From a virus, in IMG/VR virus record IMGVR_UViG_3300020180_000017, positions 1 to 64,000 of that record: a DNA stretch of 64,000 nucleotides; one strand, written 5' to 3'. The stretch's first letter is position 1, and every line of letters begins with the position of its first letter. Of this stretch, positions 1 through 10,200 are shown in pieces. A program made the translations under genes and the position numbers. The notes beneath the pieces were generated by a model. It did no database searches. It had not been told where the DNA came from and worked only from the letters and a program-made list of their open reading frames with translations.

Positions 1-3000
1 CTATTACCATTAATTACACCATCAAATTCTCTATACTTTTTATTAATATCTCTTAAAGTAATATATCCATCTTTTAATTTTTCATTTTTCTCTTGTAAAA
101 CACCTTTTTTTATTAATTCTTTTCTTAACTCTTCCAAAGTTTCAGATAGCATTTTTCTTTTATCGTAGAATTCTTCTGATATTTCTATTCTTGTATTTTC
201 CTCTACCCAAATATCATAGTCTTCTTTAGAAATACTTCCTAGTAATAAACTTGCTTTTTTTAATTCGTATTGATCTCTATAAAAATTTTCATTATTTAAT
301 GAAATTACACTTTTTTTATAGGGAGCCATAATATCCCTGTATTTTTGAGCTTGAATAGCCATTTTATACTCTATAGAGCTTTCTTTTTTACCACGGCTTA
401 CAGATATATCATTTACTAGTATTTGAAGCTCTTTAACCGCTTCAGTATGTATCTTTTTCAAATCCAAACTAGAGTCAGTATCTCTTTGTTGTTGAGCTTC
501 TTCTAATTTTTGATAAAGGTTACCTCTGTATTGTGATAGAGTTGTACCATCAATTATTTCTTCTAATAATTCAAAGCCTTCTTGTACTTGTTTTATATAC
601 CTATTCTGTACACTTTCTTTATAGAATTTTCTTTTATCTTCTTTTACAGATTCAAGAACATTTTTTAAATCTTTACCTTGTGAAATTAATATTTGTAATG
701 CAGTTTCTTTTTTCTTTAAAAGATTTAATTCGTATTGATATTCATCTGTATATTCATTTATTAAGCCAAGTTGCTTATGACTTACTACATCAAATTCTTT
801 TGTATCTTCATTATAAATTACACTATCAATCACAGTTAATTCATATAAGAATGGGTCATTTAATTTTTCTGTGTCAATGTTAGTTTGATTTGTTGCTTTT
901 AAATAAGCATCTCTTTTAGTTTGAGCTTGATTTAAAAATTGTTGCATATACTCTTTTGTTCTGAGTTCGTTATCTTTTATTTTTGAAGATAGTGTTTGAA
1001 CAAGAGTTGATCTGCTAATTGTATTACTTTCTACCCACAAATTTAAAAAAGACATATCTCCATTAATTTGAGCTATTAAATCTTTTACATTGTTATTTTC
1101 TTTAAGAGGTAATTTTTTTATCTTCTCTTTGAGAGAGGCTATTTTATCTTTTATAACTCTTTGATTTTTTATATTTGCTGCGGGTAAGTCATTTTCTCTA
1201 TCAAGTATTTCTTGTTCAAATCTTAATTTAGCTTCTGTAGCTGTTGATTCTAAGTCCGTATATATCATATTTTCAACTATAGACTCATAATTTCTCATGA
1301 ATATTGATTTGATGTCATTTGATATATTCCTTGGTTCAGATAATACTCTTGTAAGATTTATTTCTACTCTAGTATTTTTAAGTTTTTCATCTTTTGATAT
1401 AGCATTAGTAAGCATTGAAATATTATTATCTTCTGTAGCTTCCAAAGATAGTCTAATATTAGAAAGTAATATTAAAAAAGGTTCGTGTTCTTCAGCCATT
1501 TCTTTTAATTCATATAATACTCTTAATTTTAAACTTTCATTTGTAATTTTTTGTGCATTAACAGCTTCGGCTTTGAGTTTTTTAAATATAAATGAAATAT
1601 TAAATATTTGTTTTACAATTGATATTAAATCATTTGGGTTATCTTCTATTTTTTCTAATTCTTTTATTAAAATAGTTACACTATTTTTAATGGATGTATC
1701 TTGTAAAAACTTTTGTTTATCAAATAAAAGTTTCCTCATATTTTTTATATTCAAAAGCATTTCTGGCAATTTATCTCTAAATTCATTTGAAATGCTATCC
1801 ACTTTCATTAGTAATTCAAATTCATCAAAGATTGTAGTTTTTATGTCAGCTTCTACAACATTTCTAATAGTATATGGATTTTCTCTGTTAATAGAATTGT
1901 TTGTATTTTCAATTAGTATTTTTTTAGATTCTATTAATGCTGTGAGTTCTTGATATAACGTAGGAGTAGATTTTATTATTCCTATACTATTTAAAGCTTT
2001 TTTAATTAATAATAATAGTTTGTGGAATAAATTATTTTTTTTATTACTCTGCAACCAAGTAATAAGGTAGGGATTACTGTAGTAATCAGCTATTAATTCA
2101 CTTACATTTGCAAATGCTCTGGGTTTTCCATTAATAGTAAATCCGCCTCTTAATACGTCTTCAAATGGATTATTTTCATTTACTTTAATAATTTCTTTAA
2201 GAAGTTTTTCAAATTCAGTAATATCCGAATTTGCTAAAGCATATTCTGTTTGAGCATGACCAATTTCATGGTTTACTACAAAATTTAATACTTCGTTTTT
2301 AGATAAGCCAGATGCAGTAACTAATTCATCTACTTCATTCATGTTAATATTAATACTATTAGTATTACCATCAAAGTAGCTTTTATCTTCATTAGTGTAA
2401 TTTATAGTTACATTAGTTAAATCCTGTATACTTTTTAAATTATCTTTTGTAGCTTGAGATAAGTCGGAACTTATTTTTTGAAAAGGCATTTCTTCTTCAC
2501 TATAACCAAAATTTCCGTTACTTTTTCCCTTTATAGGTTTAACTTCACTTCTAATTAAACTTCTAGGATATTTTTTAGCTACTTCTTTTAAAGCTGCTAT
2601 TTTAGTATTTATTAATGCTTGAGAAGTGTATTCTTTAGAGTTAATTTTAATTTTACCATATACTTCACCTGTTTGATATTCATCTTCATTAATAAACATC
2701 TCTTTAGAAACATCATTATCTATTTGAGTATAGATGAATCCATTATAATTATAAGTCTCAGAATAACCAAAACTTTCAGTACCTAATTCAAATCCTTTTT
2801 TACCTTTTTTTACCGCTTCTTCGTACTCATTATTAGAGATAATTTCAAAATCTTCTTTCTTACTTAAACTACCTTCATTATATTTTACAGTTTTATTTTT
2901 AACACTATCAATACTTTCTTTTAAAGTTTCATTAGTTTGAGTTGGTTGAATTGAATTATAACTTTCTTTTTTTAATTGGTCATATCTTTCTTTAGATAAA

Positions 3001-6000
3001 CTAATTTCATCATTACTATTATCATTGTAAAAATATTCACCATTTCTTTCATATAAAAAATCTAATATTGTATCATTTATTTTTGATTTTCTTATTTCAG
3101 GCTTAACTAACTTACCATATTTTTGATCAAGTATGTTATTTACACCATCAATAATCTTTTTAGTAGAATAAGGAATATCTTCATCATATTCAAGTCTAAA
3201 ATTATTACCTGTTAGTACAATACCAAGCTCATTGTGATGGTGAGCTAAATTGTCTACTACAGCAGCTAAATTAGACTGAACAGTGTTTATGCTATTTAAA
3301 GAAGGATATTTAGTATAACTAACACCAAGTAATTCAGATTTTTTATCTTTATTTACCTTTTCAGAAGCATCCCAAACACTTCCTGAATATACATCTTGAT
3401 TAGAAGCCCAAAGAATATCCTGTGATTGTGGATTAATTTTAAATTTAATCTTACCTCCACCCCCTTCTAAGTGTTCTATTTTTCTATCAACAGGTTTAGT
3501 AATAGCTGAAATAGCAAATTTACCCCCAGCTTTTTCATTATCTTCTATATGATGTAATAGGTTTTGCATCATAAGGTTTACATCAAAATTAGAATAAGCT
3601 CCTACAATAGAAACAAATTCTTGTCCTCTACTATATATTTCTTCTGGATTATATTGAATGTTATTTACTTTCTTCCATTCTTCTATTATTTCTTTTGATT
3701 GTTCATATTCTTTATTTTTTTCTATAAAATATTTAACTGCATAAATAGAACTATTTTTACCCATATACCTATCAAAAGAACCTTCACTTTCTCTTATTTT
3801 ATAAGTAATAGTATAATTATTATCTTTAGCAAATTTTGTATATTGTTCTTTTATATATTCCCAATCTTGGGATAACATTTTACCATCTTTAATTACATTA
3901 GTTACATTTGATGTAGATATATATCTATTAATATCGTTTGGGTCTTTAAAACTTGGTTCTTCTATAAAATCTTTTTCATTTTGTTTAAAATATTTCCAAC
4001 CTCCATATATATAACTATCTACATTTTTGTAATCTTGTAATTTCAAGTTATTTAAATCAAGCTCTTTAACATCTTGAGCTAATTTACTAACATGATTACT
4101 TGCTTCTTGATAAGTTTTATGTTTAACATTATCAGGAGTTGTATATTCTACTTCATATCCTGGAAGTATAAGTTTACTATTACTATAAGCTAATAAATCA
4201 GAAAGTTGTCCTAATGTCATATTATCAGGTAACTTATCTATTTCTACTTCTTTTTGATTTAAAAGACTTCTAATAAAGGCTTTCATTTCTTTAAGTAATC
4301 TTTTAAGTAAAGATATTAACTTACCATCTTTTACATTATCAAGTTTATTAGCAGTCATTAAACCAAGTAATTCTACTAATGCTTCTTCTTGTTGTTCTTC
4401 TAATGTATACTTTGAATTTTCTTTTATGTATTCTTTAGCATCTTGTTCATTAAAAAAAGCAGTGTGTAAAACATTATTTTTATAGACTTCTTGACCTTTT
4501 TGAGTATATATATTTTCTTTATTTACATAATCTTTTTTAATCCTATCCAATACTTCTTTACCTACACCTGTTTCAAGTTCTTTAAGAAGGTTTTGATATA
4601 ATTGTGAATATTCTTTTGATTGAAAAAATGCTTTTTTATATTCTTCTTCTGTTATAATTTTACTTTCCTTTGTATAATTTCCTCCAATATCAGTTTCATC
4701 TCGATACTCCATATTATTTAAATAAAACTTACTTAAATAATCATTTTTATATTTTTCTCCTTTTTCTTTATATTTAATAGCTCTAATAATAGGATGTCCT
4801 AGTATTTCATGTATAGCAGTATCTAATGTAGCATAAGCTAAATTAATATAAGCAACACCATTTTCTATTTTACCTTTATAATTCTTAGTTTTATCAGCTT
4901 CAAATCTAATAGGCATACCTATTCTATCTGACATTGTAGCTGCTAAATCCCTGATGGTTTTTTCAGAGGCTATTATCCCTTCATTAGAATTAGTTTGATT
5001 TTTTTGATATTGAATTTTTTTACTACTTAAAGCATTAATACCAAGTTTATCTCCTACTAATCTAGTTACTTCACCTTGATATTCTGTATTTATACTTTGT
5101 ATAAAATTTGAAACTGTATTAATTTGATTTCTATTATTAATAATATTTCTTATTTTAGAAAAAGTTTCTGGAGAGTTTAAGCTATAGCTATTGGCTACAA
5201 AATCAACTTGCATTTTATTTTGTAGGTAGTTATTACTTGCTATGATTTGTGCTATTCTACTATTATTTTCTTTAACACCTATATACTTTGTTAAAATACT
5301 ATTCTTTTTTTCAATGGATTTTTCAGATTGTTCTAAGTAATTAACTTTTTCTATTTCATCTATTGCTATTTTTGCGGCTTTTAAAATGTCCTTTTTATAA
5401 TTACTTTGCAATTCCTTATCTAAATCTTCTAATGCACTTATTAATATTTTTTCACTTTTGTCAAAAATCATTGATTTTTCAGAATCTTTAGAAAATGAAT
5501 TATGAGAATAAATTAAATAATCACTTAATAAATCTTCTACATTATTAACCAAATTGTCAATTTCATTTTTATAATTGAAAAAAGTAGATTTTGTTTTTAA
5601 ACTGTTTATAAAATCTTTTGTTTGAGTTAATACATCTTTATCAGGTATTAATTGTTCAATAGCATATTGTATTTCGCTATTTAGAAAAACTTTATAGGAA
5701 GGCTCAATTTCTTTTAAATCATTAATGTTTTTATTTTGTTCTGGTGTTAGTTTATTATTTTTATTAACAAATGCTTTAAATTCTGCTATTGTTTCTGGGG
5801 AGTTTAGTATTATTATTTGTTCAGGTTCAAATGCTACAATAGAGCTGGCTAAAATTTCAGGATAACCATCTTGATCCATGTCAACAGATAATGCGCCTAC
5901 TACCCCGTCTTGTTGATTTTTTTCAATAAGTTCTTTAACTTCTATATAGTCTTTTTTAGATCCATTTCTTTTTAATCTATTAAAATAATCATTACCACCC

Positions 6001-6605
6001 TTTCTTAAAAATGAAGTTTCAGCATCTTTATTAAATTGTTTTGTTATATTAAAATCAGGTAGAATATTCCAGATTCCTTGAGTAAAACCATTATAATAAA
6101 TAGGATTTTTTATATTTAATACACTGACTGTTATTTCTTTACCTAATACTTCTTTAGTAACACCCATTTCTAATAATTGTTTTTCTTTATCTTTAGCTAT
6201 TTCTTGAATAGCGTTTAAGTTATCTGTAAAGAAAAAACCTAAAACAGTATCATTAGCAGATGTTTCACTACCTAAATATTTTTTATCAAATTTTTTAATT
6301 TTAGATTTACTAATATGAAAAACAACTTCTTTAATCTTACTATTAGGTATCTTACTTTCTATAAAAGATTTTACCTGCTCATTTGTGTAATTAGCATAAG
6401 CAGGTTCTATTGCTTTTAAATCTTCTATGTTTTTATTTTGTTCTGGACTAATAAATTCATTACTCTTTACAGTAAGGCCATCACCCTCTGTAAATAAACC
6501 AGAGAATTTAGCTTTATCATAAATATCAAGATGCACTTTAGAAAGTCTTTCTTGTTCTTCAATAGATGTATTATCATCTATGTACTGTGGTAACTTACAA
6601 GCCAT
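1..6605 (-). CDS. Giant polyvalent virion-associated protein (partial; ADP-ribosyltransferase-like plus two zincin motifs)
   Basis: The open frame runs from an ATG at 6605 to the window edge without a stop, giving 2201 residues and no C-terminus. The start overlaps the stop of the upstream gene as TAATG. Residues about 95-285 (VVFHISKSK, then GFFFTDNLNA, then LNIKNP) resemble the ADP-ribosyltransferase domain of phage polyvalent proteins. Residues 599-604 read HEILGH and residues 1446-1450 read HEIGH; both fit HExxH zinc-metallopeptidase motifs. Long lysine- and glutamate-rich helical stretches separate them and dominate the last 700 residues seen. In crAss-like phages such giant proteins follow the virion RNA polymerase and are thought to be packaged and injected. 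The domain calls are from motifs only. The same architecture could belong to a cargo or anti-defence protein. Confidence 0.75.
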   Translation of the reverse strand, partial: MACKLPQYIDDNTSIEEQERLSKVHLDIYDKAKFSGLFTEGDGLTVKSNEFISPEQNKNIEDLKAIEPAYANYTNEQVKSFIESKIPNSKIKEVVFHISKSKIKKFDKKYLGSETSANDTVLGFFFTDNLNAIQEIAKDKEKQLLEMGVTKEVLGKEITVSVLNIKNPIYYNGFTQGIWNILPDFNITKQFNKDAETSFLRKGGNDYFNRLKRNGSKKDYIEVKELIEKNQQDGVVGALSVDMDQDGYPEILASSIVAFEPEQIIILNSPETIAEFKAFVNKNNKLTPEQNKNINDLKEIEPSYKVFLNSEIQYAIEQLIPDKDVLTQTKDFINSLKTKSTFFNYKNEIDNLVNNVEDLLSDYLIYSHNSFSKDSEKSMIFDKSEKILISALEDLDKELQSNYKKDILKAAKIAIDEIEKVNYLEQSEKSIEKKNSILTKYIGVKENNSRIAQIIASNNYLQNKMQVDFVANSYSLNSPETFSKIRNIINNRNQINTVSNFIQSINTEYQGEVTRLVGDKLGINALSSKKIQYQKNQTNSNEGIIASEKTIRDLAATMSDRIGMPIRFEADKTKNYKGKIENGVAYINLAYATLDTAIHEILGHPIIRAIKYKEKGEKYKNDYLSKFYLNNMEYRDETDIGGNYTKESKIITEEEYKKAFFQSKEYSQLYQNLLKELETGVGKEVLDRIKKDYVNKENIYTQKGQEVYKNNVLHTAFFNEQDAKEYIKENSKYTLEEQQEEALVELLGLMTANKLDNVKDGKLISLLKRLLKEMKAFIRSLLNQKEVEIDKLPDNMTLGQLSDLLAYSNSKLILPGYEVEYTTPDNVKHKTYQEASNHVSKLAQDVKELDLNNLKLQDYKNVDSYIYGGWKYFKQNEKDFIEEPSFKDPNDINRYISTSNVTNVIKDGKMLSQDWEYIKEQYTKFAKDNNYTITYKIRESEGSFDRYMGKNSSIYAVKYFIEKNKEYEQSKEIIEEWKKVNNIQYNPEEIYSRGQEFVSIVGAYSNFDVNLMMQNLLHHIEDNEKAGGKFAISAITKPVDRKIEHLEGGGGKIKFKINPQSQDILWASNQDVYSGSVWDASEKVNKDKKSELLGVSYTKYPSLNSINTVQSNLAAVVDNLAHHHNELGIVLTGNNFRLEYDEDIPYSTKKIIDGVNNILDQKYGKLVKPEIRKSKINDTILDFLYERNGEYFYNDNSNDEISLSKERYDQLKKESYNSIQPTQTNETLKESIDSVKNKTVKYNEGSLSKKEDFEIISNNEYEEAVKKGKKGFELGTESFGYSETYNYNGFIYTQIDNDVSKEMFINEDEYQTGEVYGKIKINSKEYTSQALINTKIAALKEVAKKYPRSLIRSEVKPIKGKSNGNFGYSEEEMPFQKISSDLSQATKDNLKSIQDLTNVTINYTNEDKSYFDGNTNSININMNEVDELVTASGLSKNEVLNFVVNHEIGHAQTEYALANSDITEFEKLLKEIIKVNENNPFEDVLRGGFTINGKPRAFANVSELIADYYSNPYLITWLQSNKKNNLFHKLLLLIKKALNSIGIIKSTPTLYQELTALIESKKILIENTNNSINRENPYTIRNVVEADIKTTIFDEFELLMKVDSISNEFRDKLPEMLLNIKNMRKLLFDKQKFLQDTSIKNSVTILIKELEKIEDNPNDLISIVKQIFNISFIFKKLKAEAVNAQKITNESLKLRVLYELKEMAEEHEPFLILLSNIRLSLEATEDNNISMLTNAISKDEKLKNTRVEINLTRVLSEPRNISNDIKSIFMRNYESIVENMIYTDLESTATEAKLRFEQEILDRENDLPAANIKNQRVIKDKIASLKEKIKKLPLKENNNVKDLIAQINGDMSFLNLWVESNTISRSTLVQTLSSKIKDNELRTKEYMQQFLNQAQTKRDAYLKATNQTNIDTEKLNDPFLYELTVIDSVIYNEDTKEFDVVSHKQLGLINEYTDEYQYELNLLKKKETALQILISQGKDLKNVLESVKEDKRKFYKESVQNRYIKQVQEGFELLEEIIDGTTLSQYRGNLYQKLEEAQQQRDTDSSLDLKKIHTEAVKELQILVNDISVSRGKKESSIEYKMAIQAQKYRDIMAPYKKSVISLNNENFYRDQYELKKASLLLGSISKEDYDIWVEENTRIEISEEFYDKRKMLSETLEELRKELIKKGVLQEKNEKLKDGYITLRDINKKYREFDGVINGN
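5711..6446. repeat. Direct repeat pair bracketing the ADP-ribosyltransferase-like module
   Basis: Two 34-bp copies lie at 5711-5744 and 6413-6446 in the same orientation and frame, differing at 3 positions. They encode (S/T)PEQNKNI-DLK-IEP. The spacing is 702 bp, which is 234 codons, and the ADP-ribosyltransferase-like domain lies between them. The entry spans both copies and the module. Confidence 0.8.
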
Positions 6606-7204
6606 TAACAAATTGTTTTAGGTACTTCTGTATAAAATTCTTTATAATTCTCTTCTTGTTCATATAATGCTTCATCTCCATTATAATAATCAATATCTCT
6701 TTTAATATTTTTTTGCTTGTCAAACTCTATCTCTACTAATTCTGATAAATTATTAATTATGATTTTATCTACGTCACTACTTTTATAGTTTGTAGATCTA
6801 ACTGCATTAGGCCATAATTTATTTACTACTTTAACTATTTTAGCTGCTGCTTGTTTATTATAAAACATATTTACATCTACGTATCTATATATGTCTTGTA
6901 ATATTTTTTCTTTTATTTCTATCTTATCTGTATTAAGTGGAGTTAGTTTAACTGCGTTTAACACATTAATTTCTAAAATACCCATCCTATCAAATAGTAT
7001 TTGACCTTCTCTATTATTAATATACTCCATAAAAGCATATTGTTGCATTGCTTTTTCTGCGTAGAAATACAATTTGTTATTTCTATCTTCAAATATGTTT
7101 TGTTTTATTACTTCATTTAGTATTTCTCTATGTTTATTTTCCATAGCCAGAATACTTGCTTCATCTTTTAAAGCTTCTCTTATATAATCTATTTTACAAT
7201 TCAT
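6605..7204 (-). CDS. Conserved hypothetical protein between two giant virion genes
   Basis: I do not recognise this 199-residue protein. The chosen ATG at 7204 overlaps the upstream TGA as ATGA; an in-frame TTG two codons earlier is possible but less likely. The protein is charged and mostly helical, with an acidic C-terminal third, and has no signal peptide, membrane segment or cysteine cluster. It is sandwiched with overlaps between the virion RNA polymerase gene and the next giant gene, so it is probably translated with them and may be a packaged partner or an adaptor. That role is inferred from position only. Confidence 0.7.
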   Translation of the reverse strand: MNCKIDYIREALKDEASILAMENKHREILNEVIKQNIFEDRNNKLYFYAEKAMQQYAFMEYINNREGQILFDRMGILEINVLNAVKLTPLNTDKIEIKEKILQDIYRYVDVNMFYNKQAAAKIVKVVNKLWPNAVRSTNYKSSDVDKIIINNLSELVEIEFDKQKNIKRDIDYYNGDEALYEQEENYKEFYTEVPKTIC

Positions 7205-10200
7205 TGACAAGGGTTTATATCTTGTGATCCAACATTAATTCCAATTTCTTTAAAGAAATCTGTTAAAGATACAAAACTTCCTTCAGATATTTTATAAATA
7301 ATTTTATTTAAGTCAAGATTATACTTTTGAATTGATAAAATAGTACTTTTTAAAGCTTCCATACTAAAGCCAATATGTTCTGAGTTTTCATTATTAAAAT
7401 CTTTTTCTCTACCTTCTTGTTCTTCATTTGGTATTTGAATTAAGTAGTCTTTACTAGATTCTACAACTACATCTTGTAATTTTGAAATGTAGTCAATTTG
7501 TTTTTTATCACTTTTAACTTTTTTTATAACAATTACGTCATCAAGAAAAAATATTTCATCAGAACTTACTTTATCAAACGTTTTACCATTTCTAGTATAA
7601 GAAATTACAGAACCGTCTGAATCTGTAATCATATGATAAGTTTTACCATTTACGGTGTTATCAGCAATAATTTCATAATTACCATTTTCTAATAAATGTA
7701 ATTTTTTAATTAAAATTTTATGTTCATACGAAAGTCCTTTTTCATTTTCACCTACATCAAAAGAAAATATTTTACCTACTATATTATTTTCAGTATTATC
7801 CCAATAATCTATTTCAGCTTGCTTTTCAACTTGTTTTTTTAATTTAAGCTGTTTATTTTCTTCATCTACTTTTAAACTTTTTAAATAATCTTCATTAAAT
7901 TGTTCCTCAGTTATAGCATTGCTTACTTTTATTTTTTCCCAATTAACACTACCAAAAGGAGCAGCTACATAATATTTACTTCCATCTTCATTTGTATTTC
8001 TACTATATGAAATATTATCTATATAAAAACTATATGGTATTTCTTTATTGCTTTCTTGATATACAGGAATATAGTCAATATTTGTTTGTGAAGAATTTAA
8101 TAAATTATTCCAATCATATTTATTAATTAAATAATCTAATGCTGTAGCGTGAGAAGGTTCACCAAGTTCTTTGTAATATAATAAAGGTTCGCCTTTTAAT
8201 TTTCCTGATTTTAATTGACTTACTATCCAATCTCTTTGCATATCCAAATCTACGGGGTCTACATCATTTTCTCCAAAAAAGTATACACCTGTTTCGCCTG
8301 TTATTATCCAATTAATATATTTTTCAACAGATTCTTTAGTGGAATTTGTTTGTATTAAATAACGTAATTTTTTATTTGATGTAAAAGGGTTTCCGAAATG
8401 TTGAGCACTTGATCCTGGCATAAAGTTTTGAGTATCTATTCTTGTAGTAACAATTCCATCATTTGTAAAAACTTTTTTTTCTTCTTTAAGAACGCCCCAA
8501 GGAATAATTTTTATATTTTCAGATTTTGTTTTATTACCTAATTGAGAATATATTTCATTAGGACTAATTACTTCATTTAAATTATTAATTTCAAATTCTC
8601 TATTAATAAAATCTTGAGAATAAATAACTTTTTGTTCTTCTGAAAGTTTATTCTTATATCTGTATAATTCAGTTACACTTTCAAATTCTTTTAATTTATT
8701 TACTATTTCTGGATTTCTATTAATTACTTTTAATTCTGTTTTTGGTTGTGTATTAGAAACTTCATTTACTGTATTTAAAACTATAGTATTAGGAATTTTA
8801 TTATTTATAATTTTTACAATTCCATCATTTGAATCTTTCATATTATCAAACCCAAAGTCACTATCAGAATGAATATCATCTAGTATTCTATTATTTCTAA
8901 TATCGTCTATTATTTTTTTTATTTCATTTTTATTATTAATAATACTAATATTATTTTCACCAGTTACTGTTAATAATTGTTCTTCCAAAACAGATGCCCT
9001 TTTATTATTATTAATTTTAATCAATAAAAAAGGATAATTTTTACCTATTGAATTTTGTCCAAGAGAAGTGTCTCCAACAATAAAATATTTATTAGCATAC
9101 TTCCCAGAATATCCACTAGAATAGTAGCTTATATTTTTAAATAATTTATTATTTTCTTTAAATTTATATTTATTATCTCTATTAATAATTTCTTTAGGAT
9201 TAACTTCATTTAAAGAAGTTATATTTTCAGGTGTATATTCTCTTTGAGAAACTTTATTAGATGTATTTAAAACTTTATCTAATTCTTCTCTCCAATTAGG
9301 ATTTGCCATATTAATTGTAGGAATACCTTTCCTTCTAGCCATTTCTACAGCTTGTCCTGTGCCTCCTTTTGGTCTTAATGGATTGGAAGTTTCTTCAGCA
9401 TAAAATAAAACAAAATCAACAGGTGTATCTAAATTTTCTCCAAATATTTGATTAGTATTTCTAGCCATAAGTTTTTTACCCCCCGATTTTAAAGCTGAAG
9501 GATTTGGATGAATTTCTTCCATTACTTTCATTTCTCTATTACCTATTACTCCTGTTACTCCAAATAAATTCTTTTTACTTGTACCAGCAGAAAAAGCTCT
9601 ATCTGCTCCTTCTTCATCTAAACCAACTTGATTACCATGTAGTTTACTTAATTTTTCAGATTCTTTTTTTCTTTCATCATAAACCTTTTTATCATAACTT
9701 TCAGTGGCAGGAAAAGTTTTTCCTGTATTTAGTGTATATCTTCTCTCTAATTCTTTAGCAAGTTCTGTCATTTGAGAAAGAACATTTGCTGGAGTTTCTC
9801 TACTACCTATTCCTGCATATGTAAATGTAGGAATACTAGATTTAAAAGGTAATTTGTTAAATTCTGGTTTATTAATATCTATTTTTATAGGATTAACTTC
9901 ATTTAAAGAAGTTACTTCTTTTTCATTTATCACTGCTTGAGCCATTCCATTATAGTAATCTTTTAATCCTACATTATCTTGTTTTCCTCTATTAACACTA
10001 AATTGAGGGTTAAATTTATAGAATTCTAAGTAGAAATTAGTGGCTAATCCTAATTTTTTATTACTGGATAAAAGTTGGTAATTTTTAAATGCTAATTCAA
10101 ATTCTGGAATTAATATTGATAGAGGCAGTAGTGAAGTAATGTTAAATCTATTTTGTGAAAATCCTCCTTGTTTAAAAGCTAAATAAGTAAATGATTTAAT

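Noticed and set aside
533-1953. Two plus-strand frames (533-883 and 1297-1953)
   Set aside because: They are antisense to the long minus-strand frame, composed of leucine/serine/phenylalanine-rich shadow sequence, and have no plausible start context. The same holds for the other plus-strand frames.
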